Part shown: positions 56,813 to 64,000 of the stretch, one piece after another
Layout of the letters: each line of letters begins with the position of its first letter
Position numbering within the stretch: the stretch's first letter is position 1
DNA from: Chloroflexota bacterium
GTDB lineage: Bacteria > Chloroflexota > Limnocylindria > P2-11E
Assembly: GCA_016194865.1 (NCBI GenBank)
Contig: JACQAT010000019.1
Span: 1 to 64,000, forward strand
Direction of reading: 5' to 3'
Length of the DNA stretch: 64,000 nucleotides
Program-made: the position numbers and the translations under genes
The notes under the pieces: generated by a model
Database searches by the model: none
What the model saw: the letters and a program-made list of their open reading frames with translations, nothing else
What the model was told of the DNA's origin: nothing

Positions 56813-58177
56813 TCAGACGACCGCGCGGAGCTCCCGCAGCTGGGGCGCGCGGATCGCCACGTAGACGACGACGAGCATCAGCACCGCGCCGCCCGCGAGG
56901 ATCGCGACGTCGATGCCGACGATCGTCCCGACCGATCCGAGGATGAGCTGTCCGAGCGGCATGAGCCCGACCATCATCACCGTCTGCATGCTCATCACCC
57001 GCCCGCGGAGCTGATCTGGCGTCCCGGTCTGCAGCAGCGTGTTGAGCATCCCGAGGAAGATCATCATCGCGAACCCCACCAGCGCCAGCAGCGGGAGCGC
57101 GCTGAGCAGCGTGCGCTGCAACGAGAACAGCACCAGGAACAGCCCCATCAGGAACGCGCCGCCCAGCAAGAGCAGACCGCGGCGGCGCACGTTCCCGAGC
57201 GCCGCGGTCGCGATCGTGCCGAGCAGCGCGCCGACACCCGCGGCCGTGAGCATCCACGAGAGCTCGACCGCGCCGACCCGCAGCGTGTGCTCGGCGAAGG
57301 CGGGCAGCAGCTGGATGTAGCAGCGCGCGGCGAGGGCGCTGACGACCGCGACCGCGACCGTCCAGAACAGGATCACGTCGCGCCGGACGTACGCGAGGCC
57401 TTCGCGTATCGATTCGAGGACGCTCGCGTCCCGGGTCCGCACCGCGAGGGGCACCGGACGCATGAGCAGGAGGGCGACCACAACCGCGAGATATGAAAGG
57501 GAGTTGACGAGGAACAGGCTGCCGATGCCGGCCATCGTCGGCGACGTCGAGCTGCCTCCGACCGCGACCACGATGAGGCCACCGAGCACCGGCCCGATGA
57601 TCTGCGGGCCGTTGAACGCGGCGGAGTTGAGGCCGATCGCGCTCACGAGGTGACGCGGGCCGACGAGGCGCGGCACCATGGCGTGCCGCGTCGGCGCGTC
57701 GAACGAGAAGATCGTCGAGTTGAGCGCGGCGAGCAGCAGGATCTCGACGATCGTGACCTGACCGCTGATCGTCCGCCACGAGAGCACCGCCGCGGTGAAC
57801 AACGCGCAGAGCTGGGTGGCGAGGAGGAGCCGGCGGCGATCGGCGCGATCGGCGACCGCGCCACCGAAGAGCCCGAGCGCGAGCCCGGGCACCGCGCGCG
57901 CGAGGCCGACGAGCCCCAGGTAGAGGGCGCCGAGCTGCGGGGTGCCGTCGCGGATCGCGAGCTGCACCACGAGATAGCCCTGACCGAACATCTGCATCGT
58001 GGTGCCCGTGTTCGACACGAGCAGCCCGAACCAGAAGAGACGGAAATCGCGGTACGCGAAGGCCGCCAGGAGGCTTGTGCGGCCGGGCTCGATGACGGCC
58101 GCGTTATCGGTCTCGGGACCTTCGAGCTCCTCGGCGACCTCGAGGTCGGCCGCCTTGGCGAGCGCGGCGTCCGTCAC
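56813..58177 (-). CDS. Major facilitator superfamily exporter (EntS-like)
   Basis: A 454-residue protein with twelve membrane segments. Segment 1 region YRDFRLFWFGLLVSNTGTTM and loop 2-3 GAVADRADRRRLLL match the EntS/DUF894 drug and siderophore exporter group of MFS. The N-terminal 35 residues are acidic and cytoplasmic. GTG at 58177 follows 20 bp after the tRNA-Sec gene, and the two may share a transcript. Confidence 0.88.
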   Translation of the reverse strand: MTDAALAKAADLEVAEELEGPETDNAAVIEPGRTSLLAAFAYRDFRLFWFGLLVSNTGTTMQMFGQGYLVVQLAIRDGTPQLGALYLGLVGLARAVPGLALGLFGGAVADRADRRRLLLATQLCALFTAAVLSWRTISGQVTIVEILLLAALNSTIFSFDAPTRHAMVPRLVGPRHLVSAIGLNSAAFNGPQIIGPVLGGLIVVAVGGSSTSPTMAGIGSLFLVNSLSYLAVVVALLLMRPVPLAVRTRDASVLESIREGLAYVRRDVILFWTVAVAVVSALAARCYIQLLPAFAEHTLRVGAVELSWMLTAAGVGALLGTIATAALGNVRRRGLLLLGGAFLMGLFLVLFSLQRTLLSALPLLALVGFAMMIFLGMLNTLLQTGTPDQLRGRVMSMQTVMMVGLMPLGQLILGSVGTIVGIDVAILAGGAVLMLVVVYVAIRAPQLRELRAVV

Positions 58178-58197
58178 ACGGTGCGTCGGGGTGAAGA

Positions 58198-58294
58198 TGG
58201 CGAGAGTGCATGGGAGTCGAACCCACCACGGAACGTTCTACGCCCCGTCAGCGGTTTTGAAGACCGAGGCCTGCACCGGCAGACGCGCACTCTC
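58198..58294 (-). tRNA. selC: tRNA-Sec (TCA)
   Basis: The minus strand gives an 8-bp acceptor GAGAGTGC/GCACTCTC with G73 and an encoded CCA, a 6-bp D stem GTCTGC/GCAGGC, anticodon loop CTTCAAA with anticodon TCA, a long variable arm (ACGG.GCGT/ACGT.CCGT) and a 5-bp T stem around TTCGACT. The 8+5 acceptor-T stack, 6-bp D stem, long arm and UCA anticodon are the hallmarks of bacterial selenocysteine tRNA. Confidence 0.95.
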
Positions 58295-58541
58295 ATCGGC
58301 ACTTGCTGAGGAAACTGTAGCCGTCGTGGTCGCCACGTACCCGCCTGAGGTGCGGTCAGGCTGCGGTGCATTTCAAGAAATGAACCCGTCGCATCTGCCA
58401 TGCTCACCGCAGGAAAGCTCGAACCCGGAGAGCAATGGCAGTGGCATTCCTGAGGCCACCGCTGAGGCTGTCGGCCGCGTACGCGAACCACCGGCGTAGC
58501 GCTGATGGACGGCGCTCGGCGGCACCGATAGGCTGCGCGCC

Positions 58542-60032
58542 GTGCGCGAACAGGATCCTCTCGACGTCAGTGCTTTCGGCGCCGCGTTCAAGCGGTTCGT
58601 CGACAACATGAACGCGACCGCCGCGAGGGAGACGAACCCGCTCCTCGAGCGGCTGAAGCAGTACCTCGGCGATGAGCCGGACCACGTGCCGATCGTCGCG
58701 GAGGAATTCGAGTCGTACGAGCATCCAAACGCTCAGGTCGCGCTCGAGGCTGTGCTCGCCAAGCGAGACCGAAGGTACGAGCTCGTCGGCGTCGCGGCGC
58801 AGAACAAGCGATGGGGCGCTATCACCTTCTCCGACCTGCTCAGCGGGAGCGGACCGACCGGACGCATCTCCGAAGGATCGGTCGACTACGTCAACTTCCG
58901 CCTCGAGGACGACAACGTCCTCGCCTGCGTGCAGTTCGGGCTCTACCTGGTCACCGATGGCGATGAGCGGTTCGCGATCTGGGTCGGCGGTCCGCCGCAA
59001 GCCGAGATGGGGCCGCGGACGCGCATGCGCGTCGAGATCGCGTCCCCGCGGCGCGAGGCGGCGGCGGAGCTCCTGAAGGAGATCACCGCCGCGATGAGCG
59101 AGCGCAATGTCTACCGCGGCAAGGCGATCTCCCTCGCCCCGGGTCAGTACGGCGTGCAAGCCCTGATCAAGTTCCATCGCCTCCGGAACGTGGAGCGCGA
59201 CGATATCGTCTTCCCACCGGGTGTTCTCGACCGCATCGAGCGTCAGTCGGTCGAGTTCACCACGCACGCGGAGGCGCTCACCGCGGGCGGACGCTCGCTC
59301 AAACGCGGGATCCTGCTGTACGGACCACCCGGCACGGGTAAGACGCTGACGGTGATGTACCTCGCCTCGCGAATGCCGGGTCGCACGCACATCATCATGA
59401 CCGGTCACGGCCTCGGCGCCGTCGGCAACGTCGGCCATTTCGCGAAGATGCTCGCGCCGACGACGGTGATCATCGAGGACGTCGATCTCATCGCGCAGGA
59501 GCGCGGGTTCCCCGGGATGCAGACGCAGCCCCTGCTCTTCGAGCTGTTGAATCAGATGGACGGCATCGCCGACGATGCGGACATCCTCTACGTCCTCACG
59601 ACGAACCGTCCCGACATCCTCGAGCCCGCGCTGGCGGCGCGCCCAGGACGGATCGATCTCGCCGTGGAGCTTCCGATGCCCGACGCCGACGGGCGGCGGC
59701 GCCTGCTGCAGCTGTACGCGCGCGGCCTGCGGCTCAAAGGCGTCGATCTCGACCGCTACGTCGAGCGCACGGCCGGCGCGAGCCCCGCCTACATCAAAGA
59801 GATGCTTCGCCGCGCGGCGCTGCTCGCGGCGATCGCCGGAGCGCCGAACGTCGGCCATGAACACCTGGATTCCGCGATGACCGAGCTCGAGGCCGGTGGG
59901 GAGCTCGCGAAACGGATCGTCGGCTTTGGGACCGCGGCATATCTCCCGCCGTCACCATCGGTCGGCCCGATGCGACCCGCCGGCTTCCCCAGCGCGACCG
60001 TTGAGACGATTGAGGTCAAGCGACCCTCGTAA
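58542..60032 (+). CDS. AAA+ ATPase with unrecognised N-terminal domain
   Basis: A 496-residue protein. The first 220 residues are of unknown family. A classical AAA domain follows: Walker A GPPGTGKT near residue 261, Walker B VIIEDVDLIAQERG, sensor 1 VLTTNRPD and the arginine finger region ARPGRIDLAVELP, with a C-terminal lid to about 455. The fold resembles the single-AAA remodelling type (Bcs1/FtsH/CbbX-like). No partner gene is next to it; tRNA-Sec lies upstream on the other strand. GTG at 58542. Confidence 0.85.
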   Translation: MREQDPLDVSAFGAAFKRFVDNMNATAARETNPLLERLKQYLGDEPDHVPIVAEEFESYEHPNAQVALEAVLAKRDRRYELVGVAAQNKRWGAITFSDLLSGSGPTGRISEGSVDYVNFRLEDDNVLACVQFGLYLVTDGDERFAIWVGGPPQAEMGPRTRMRVEIASPRREAAAELLKEITAAMSERNVYRGKAISLAPGQYGVQALIKFHRLRNVERDDIVFPPGVLDRIERQSVEFTTHAEALTAGGRSLKRGILLYGPPGTGKTLTVMYLASRMPGRTHIIMTGHGLGAVGNVGHFAKMLAPTTVIIEDVDLIAQERGFPGMQTQPLLFELLNQMDGIADDADILYVLTTNRPDILEPALAARPGRIDLAVELPMPDADGRRRLLQLYARGLRLKGVDLDRYVERTAGASPAYIKEMLRRAALLAAIAGAPNVGHEHLDSAMTELEAGGELAKRIVGFGTAAYLPPSPSVGPMRPAGFPSATVETIEVKRPS

Positions 60033-60167
60033 GGCCATGCAGCTCGACGCGGCGCCGCGATGCTCGACTCTGCGTCAATAGCGCCATGAATAGCGCCAAC
60101 ACGTGCGGATATCACCAGATCAGGACCCGAGTGACGAGGACCCGCCGTCCATGGCGCGAGCGACACT

Positions 60168-61295
60168 GTGTGCGTGCGTATCCTCGAAGTGGCGCCGCTC
60201 GTCAGTCCGATCGACGAGACCGGCGAGCAGCTCGGTGGCGCGCAGGTGCTGGTCGCGGACCTCGCGCGCGGGCTCGCGGCGCGCGGCCACGAGGTCACGC
60301 TCGCCGCAGCGAACGGATCCCGCGTCAGCGGGGTCCGCATCGCGCCGCTCGACATCGACAGCGGCGAGCTGCGTCCGGCGGCGTTGGGTGTCACGGCGGC
60401 TGAGCGGCTCGACACGGCGCTACAGGCACGTGCCTTCGCGAGGGTGCAGGCGTGGCTCGAGACGCGGCGGGATGCCTTCGATGTCGCGCACGCGCACGCC
60501 TACGACGCGCCCGCGTTCGAGCTCCTCACCGCGCCTCAGCCCGTGATCCACACGCTCCACCTGCCGCCCTACGAGGCGGGCGTCGTCCGCGCCGCGCGCG
60601 CCGCGACGGCCGCGATCACGGTGACCGTGTCGGAGGCGAACGCTCGGGCCTGGCGCGAGGCGGGCGTACCGGTGCGACACGTGATCTACAACGGTGTCGA
60701 CGTCACGAGCATCCACGTCGGCGAGCGCAAAGGTCCGCACCTGTTGTGCGCGGGTCGCATCTCACCAGAAAAGGGCGTGCATCTCGCCATCGCGCTCGCC
60801 CGTCGCCTTGGGCGATCGCTGCTCATCGTCGGCGGGATCTACGACCAAGCGTATTTCGACGAGCTCGTGTCCCCGCATGCGCGCGCGATGCCAACGTGGC
60901 GGACCGGTGATGACGTCGACGGCATCGTGTGGATCGGCTCGCGACGGCGCGAAGAGGTGCATGCGCTGATGGGCGACGCGGCCGCGACGCTGATGCCGGT
61001 GCTCTGGGACGAGCCGTTCGGACTGGTCGCCGTCGAGTCGCTTGCCGCCGGGACACCGGTCGCGGGCTTCCGCCGCGGCGGTCTCGCCGAGATCGTCGAC
61101 GACAGCTGCGGCGCGCTGGCCGAGCCGGACGACGAGCGCGCGCTCGAGCGGGCAACATTCAAGGCCCTGGCATGCTCGCCCGGAGCGTGCCGCCGCCGAG
61201 CGGAGCGGTTCTCACTTGATGCGATGCTGAGCGGGTACGAAGAGCTCTTCGCCGAAGTGCGGAGTGACCGGAGGGGCACACATGGCGAAGGCTGA
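60168..61295 (+). CDS. GT4-family glycosyltransferase
   Basis: A 375-residue GT-B enzyme. The N-terminal domain has GGAQVLVADLARGLAARGHE and HAHAYDAP, and the C-terminal domain the GRISPEKGVHLAI nucleotide-binding loop and the EPFGLVAVESLAAGTPVAGF (in part) motif with the catalytic EX7E. It transfers a sugar from a nucleotide donor to an unknown acceptor. GTG at 60168 or 60174. It overlaps the start of folE. Confidence 0.9.
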   Translation: MCVRILEVAPLVSPIDETGEQLGGAQVLVADLARGLAARGHEVTLAAANGSRVSGVRIAPLDIDSGELRPAALGVTAAERLDTALQARAFARVQAWLETRRDAFDVAHAHAYDAPAFELLTAPQPVIHTLHLPPYEAGVVRAARAATAAITVTVSEANARAWREAGVPVRHVIYNGVDVTSIHVGERKGPHLLCAGRISPEKGVHLAIALARRLGRSLLIVGGIYDQAYFDELVSPHARAMPTWRTGDDVDGIVWIGSRRREEVHALMGDAAATLMPVLWDEPFGLVAVESLAAGTPVAGFRRGGLAEIVDDSCGALAEPDDERALERATFKALACSPGACRRRAERFSLDAMLSGYEELFAEVRSDRRGTHGEG

Positions 61296-61971
61296 TCGGG
61301 GCCACGGCGCGGTCGAGCACACGCACCTTCCGCCCGACGACGAGGAGGTCCGCGCACCCGAGCTGGTGCAGCACCGTGAGCTGTCGAGCGAGCAGTGGGA
61401 GCGATTCGAGGGCTACGCGAAGGAGATCTTCACCGCGTTCGGCCTCAACGTCGACACCCCCGGCACGCGCGACACGCCGCGCCGCTTCGTGCGCGCGCTG
61501 TACGACGCGACCGACGGGTACGAGGGCGACCCGAAGCTCCTCACCGCCTTCCCCACCGAGTGCAAGGGCGGCAAGGGCTGCGAGATCAACCAGATCGTCG
61601 AGGGGCCGATCCCCTTCTTCGCGCTCTGCGAGCACCATGCCTTGCCGTTCTTCGGGAGCGCCTACGTCGGCTACATCGCGCACGAGCAGATCATCGGCAT
61701 CTCGAAGCTGACGCGGCTCGTGCGCGTGTGGGCGCGGCGGTTCACCGTGCAGGAGCGCATGGGCGACCAGATCGCCGACACGCTCCAGAGCCTGGTCCAG
61801 GCGCATGGCGTCGCGGTGACGATCGAGGCGCATCACCTCTGCACGCAGATGCGTGGCGTGCGCGAGCTGCACCCACGCACGCGCACCGCGGTCTGGCGTG
61901 GCGAGTACGCGAACAACGGGGATCTCCGCAGCGAATTCTTCCACCTGAGCGGCTCCAAGAACGGTGCATAG
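61282..61971 (+). CDS. folE: GTP cyclohydrolase I
   Basis: A 229-residue enzyme that opens GTP to dihydroneopterin triphosphate for folate or pterins. Zinc and active site CEHHALPFFG near residue 119, GISKLTRLV, QERMGDQIADTL and HLCTQMRG are all intact. The N-terminal 40 residues are an extension. ATG at 61282 has GGAGG eight bases upstream. The reductase gene follows without a gap. Confidence 0.95.
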   Translation: MAKADRGHGAVEHTHLPPDDEEVRAPELVQHRELSSEQWERFEGYAKEIFTAFGLNVDTPGTRDTPRRFVRALYDATDGYEGDPKLLTAFPTECKGGKGCEINQIVEGPIPFFALCEHHALPFFGSAYVGYIAHEQIIGISKLTRLVRVWARRFTVQERMGDQIADTLQSLVQAHGVAVTIEAHHLCTQMRGVRELHPRTRTAVWRGEYANNGDLRSEFFHLSGSKNGA

Positions 61972-62796
61972 CTGAGCGCCTCGCTCGAGACGCTGCTCGA
62001 TGGGAGCGCGGGGGTCGCGCTCCCGCTCCTCGCGGACCTGACGGAGCGCTACGACGGCGAGCTGCGCTTCCCCGCTCCCGGAAAGGGTCCACACGTCTTC
62101 GCGAACTTCGTCAGCAGCATCGACGGGACGGTGTCGTACGCGCTACCAGGTCGCTCGCAGGCGAGCCTCATCAGCGGTGGCCATCCCGGCGATCGCTTCG
62201 TGCTCGCGCTGCTGCGCGCGGTCGCGGACGCCGTCATCGTCGGCGCGGGCACGCTGCGGAGCGAGCCCGGCGTCATCTGGTCATCAGAGTCGGTGTTCCC
62301 CGAAGCGGGCGACGCCTTCGCGCAGGTGCGCGCGCGGATGGGGCTGCCGGCGCGCGCGCTCACGGTGCTCGTGACGCGGTCGGGAAAGATCGACCTTCGC
62401 GCACCGGCATTGAGGGAGGGCGTGCCGGTCCTCATCCTCACGACAGCCGCCGGCGCGACGGCGCTCGGTGGGGTCCCGGGGCACGTCAGGGTGCGCACGA
62501 TGACGCAAGGGACGGGCGCCGAGATGATCAGGGTCGCGGCGGAGGAGTCGGGTGGCCGGCTGCTCCTCACCGAAGGCGGGCCGACGCTGTTCGGCCAACT
62601 CGTCCGCGAGCGCGTCGTCGACGAGCTGTTCCTCACCGTCGCGCCGCTGCTGACCGGCCGCGCGAAAGACGCGCCGCGGCTCTCTCTCGTCGCGGAGATG
62701 GCCTTCACGCCCGAGGACGCGCCGAAAGGCAGGCTCGTGTCGGCGAAGACCGCCGACGACTACCTGTTCCTGCGCTACGCGATGGCGGCGCCCTGA
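61972..62796 (+). CDS. RibD C-terminal/dihydrofolate reductase-like protein (probable CTG start)
   Basis: About 274 residues if started at CTG 61972, the codon right after the folE TAG. In-frame residues before the first ordinary start (GTG 62131) include PHVFANFVSSIDG, the conserved first strand and NADPH/substrate segment of RibD-C/DHFR-fold reductases, so the gene must begin upstream of it. Further motifs are DAVIVGAGTLR, TEGGPTLFGQL and VDELFLTVAPLL. It is probably a pteridine or pyrimidine reductase working with FolE; its exact substrate is unknown. Confidence 0.8.
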   Translation: MSASLETLLDGSAGVALPLLADLTERYDGELRFPAPGKGPHVFANFVSSIDGTVSYALPGRSQASLISGGHPGDRFVLALLRAVADAVIVGAGTLRSEPGVIWSSESVFPEAGDAFAQVRARMGLPARALTVLVTRSGKIDLRAPALREGVPVLILTTAAGATALGGVPGHVRVRTMTQGTGAEMIRVAAEESGGRLLLTEGGPTLFGQLVRERVVDELFLTVAPLLTGRAKDAPRLSLVAEMAFTPEDAPKGRLVSAKTADDYLFLRYAMAAP

Positions 62797-62850
62797 TCGA
62801 AGCGACGCGAGGGAACGCGACGTGCGGCCTCCGCCGAGCTCAGACCGTCC

Positions 62851-64000
62851 TCACTCCGTCAGGTACCAGTCGGCAGCGTTCCATGTCGCGATGTCCCAGC
62901 CATTCGCCAGGTAGCCGCGCACCTTCGAACGGAACGCGTCGAAGCGTCCGCGGTCGTACAGCCAGATCGCGATCGCGCGATCGTTCAGGATGCCGAGGAT
63001 CTCGCGGTATCGCGCTGCCCGCTGGTCGCGATCGAGCGTGCGCCCCGCGTCGTCGATGAGCTGATCGACGCGTGCGTCGCAGAACCGCTCGTAATTCGCG
63101 CCGGCACCGTCGTTCGCGGCTCGCGGGATCGCGTCGCAGCGGTGCCGCTGCGCGAGGTAGCTCTGCGGATCGGGGCTGTTGACACCGAGTCCGGCCTGCG
63201 CCAGCAGCAGATCGAAGTCGCCGCGCTTGCGGATGCCGCCCGATCGCCACGATCCCGTCAGCGTCGCGGATGGCACGTTCTGGATGCGCAGCTCGACGCC
63301 GATCGCGCGCCACTCGTCCACGATGACCTGCTCGATCTGCTCGCGGAGCCGGTTGCCTGTCGTGCTGACGACGCGCAGCGACAGCCGAACGCCGTCCTTC
63401 GCGCGAACGCCGTCCGCGCCGAGCGGCCAGCCCGCGTCCGCCAGCAGCCCCTCGGCCCTCGCCGGGTCGTAGACATCCTGCGCGGTCCCGGTCGCGGCCG
63501 CCCAGCCGATCGGGATCTCGCTCGTGCCCGGCCGCGTGCGGCCGAGCAGGAGGCGCTCGACGATCCGCGCTTTCGGCGTGGCCAGCATGAGCGCGCGCCT
63601 CACAGCGACATCTCCAAGCACCGGATGGGGCCCGCTCGCGCCCGGACGCTCCAGGTTGAACGCGATCGCCTCGACCAACGGTGACGGGACGCTGGTGATC
63701 TGTATCGCCGGATCACGCTCGAGCTCCGCGGCGTCGGCCTCGCCGAGGCTGGCCGCGGCGTCGACCTCGGCAGCGCGCAGCTGCGCTTTCGCGGCCTCGA
63801 CCGAGGAGACGAAGCGGAAGATCAGCCGGTCGAGCGATGGCCGGCCCGCGACGCGGTAGCGCTCGTTGCGCTCGGCGGTGACGTGATCGCCCGATACGTA
63901 TTCGGTGATGCGGAACGGGCCGGTACCCAGAGGTGCCCTCGCGTACGCCGCGACGGCGGCCTCGTCCGCGCCCTCGAGCAGATGCCGAGGCAGAAGGGCG
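62851..64000 (-). CDS. ABC transporter substrate-binding protein, family 5 (partial)
   Basis: The C-terminal 380 or so residues of a dipeptide/oligopeptide-type binding protein run to the right edge of the window. Family features are GTGPFRITEY, FVSSVEAAKAQLRAAEVDAA (in part), VEAIAFNLERP, VRRALMLATPKARI, YDPARAEGLLADAGW, and RYREILGILNDRAIAIWLY near the end. It captures peptides, nickel chelates or similar ligands; the ligand cannot be told here. The start and signal peptide lie outside the window. Confidence 0.88.
   Translation of the reverse strand, partial: ALLPRHLLEGADEAAVAAYARAPLGTGPFRITEYVSGDHVTAERNERYRVAGRPSLDRLIFRFVSSVEAAKAQLRAAEVDAAASLGEADAAELERDPAIQITSVPSPLVEAIAFNLERPGASGPHPVLGDVAVRRALMLATPKARIVERLLLGRTRPGTSEIPIGWAAATGTAQDVYDPARAEGLLADAGWPLGADGVRAKDGVRLSLRVVSTTGNRLREQIEQVIVDEWRAIGVELRIQNVPSATLTGSWRSGGIRKRGDFDLLLAQAGLGVNSPDPQSYLAQRHRCDAIPRAANDGAGANYERFCDARVDQLIDDAGRTLDRDQRAARYREILGILNDRAIAIWLYDRGRFDAFRSKVRGYLANGWDIATWNAADWYLTE

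Noticed and set aside
58295-58541. A gene or SECIS-like element in the 247-bp gap before the AAA+ gene
   Set aside because: No frame with a plausible start and composition and no convincing hairpin were seen.

Overview
The window is strongly GC-rich bacterial chromosome, densely packed, with frequent GTG starts and many 4-nt GTGA/ATGA stop-start overlaps. No rRNA, IS element, phage gene or CRISPR array is visible. Gene content (PilB/PilC pilus locus, ATP-dependent DNA ligase, System I cytochrome c maturation, Mrp with an N-terminal DUF1858 domain, TldD/TldE, YvcK, many sensor kinases) would fit an uncultured Chloroflexota-like lineage such as Limnocylindria or Dormibacteria. That placement is inference: there is no marker gene here that fixes it.

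Layout. 1-6.8 kb (-): a type IV pilus operon, reading prepilin peptidase, histidine kinase, response regulator, PilB, PilC, prepilins; one prepilin looks like an out-of-frame recombinant. 6.9-12.7 kb: an O-antigen ligase/Wzy-like TPR protein, an orphan LuxR-type regulator, a Trm112-like protein, a GT87-like membrane glycosyltransferase and a Wzx-like flippase. 12.7-21.2 kb: a metal block with Mrp, ZIP transporter plus Zur-like regulator (7-1-7 box), YibE/F protein, NiCoT nickel transporter divergent from a Nur-like regulator (Nur-type box), then CopC-CopD fusion, a 56-aa membrane protein and a membrane cytochrome c. 21.2-31.2 kb: a DUF421 protein flanked by two copies of a structured repeat, TldE/TldD, NYN-RGG protein, thioredoxin reductase fused to a cyclic-nucleotide-binding domain, GDSL hydrolase, SDR and Dxs. 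31.2-37.9 kb: a lipoprotein cytochrome c divergent from a complete ccmABCDEFGHI operon. 37.9-40 kb: a 20-bp tandem hairpin array abutting tRNA-His, then a FecR-domain protein. 40-48.6 kb: ArgF-YvcK, subtilisin-like protease, HAD phosphatase, Fe-dependent alcohol dehydrogenase, LarA homologue, and two copies of a second (about 102 bp) structured repeat. 48.6-56.2 kb: ATP-dependent DNA ligase, two histidine kinases and an OmpR-type regulator, a GAF-GGDEF diguanylate cyclase with a C-terminal MshEN-like half domain, and an ECF sigma/anti-sigma pair. 56.2-64 kb: VapC remnant, zinc ribbon, MFS exporter, tRNA-Sec, AAA+ ATPase, GT4 glycosyltransferase, FolE, RibD-C-like reductase, and a peptide-type ABC substrate-binding protein cut by the window end.

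How the parts connect. PilB carries an N-terminal domain with two MshEN motifs of the c-di-GMP-binding type, and the window also encodes a diguanylate cyclase, so c-di-GMP control of the pilus is plausible. Nickel import (NiCoT), its likely regulator (Nur) and a nickel-pincer enzyme homologue (LarA) are all present. The ccm operon supplies the maturation route for the two c-type cytochromes. tRNA-Sec shows that the organism probably makes selenoproteins, though no selA/B/D and no UGA-interrupted gene was recognised here.
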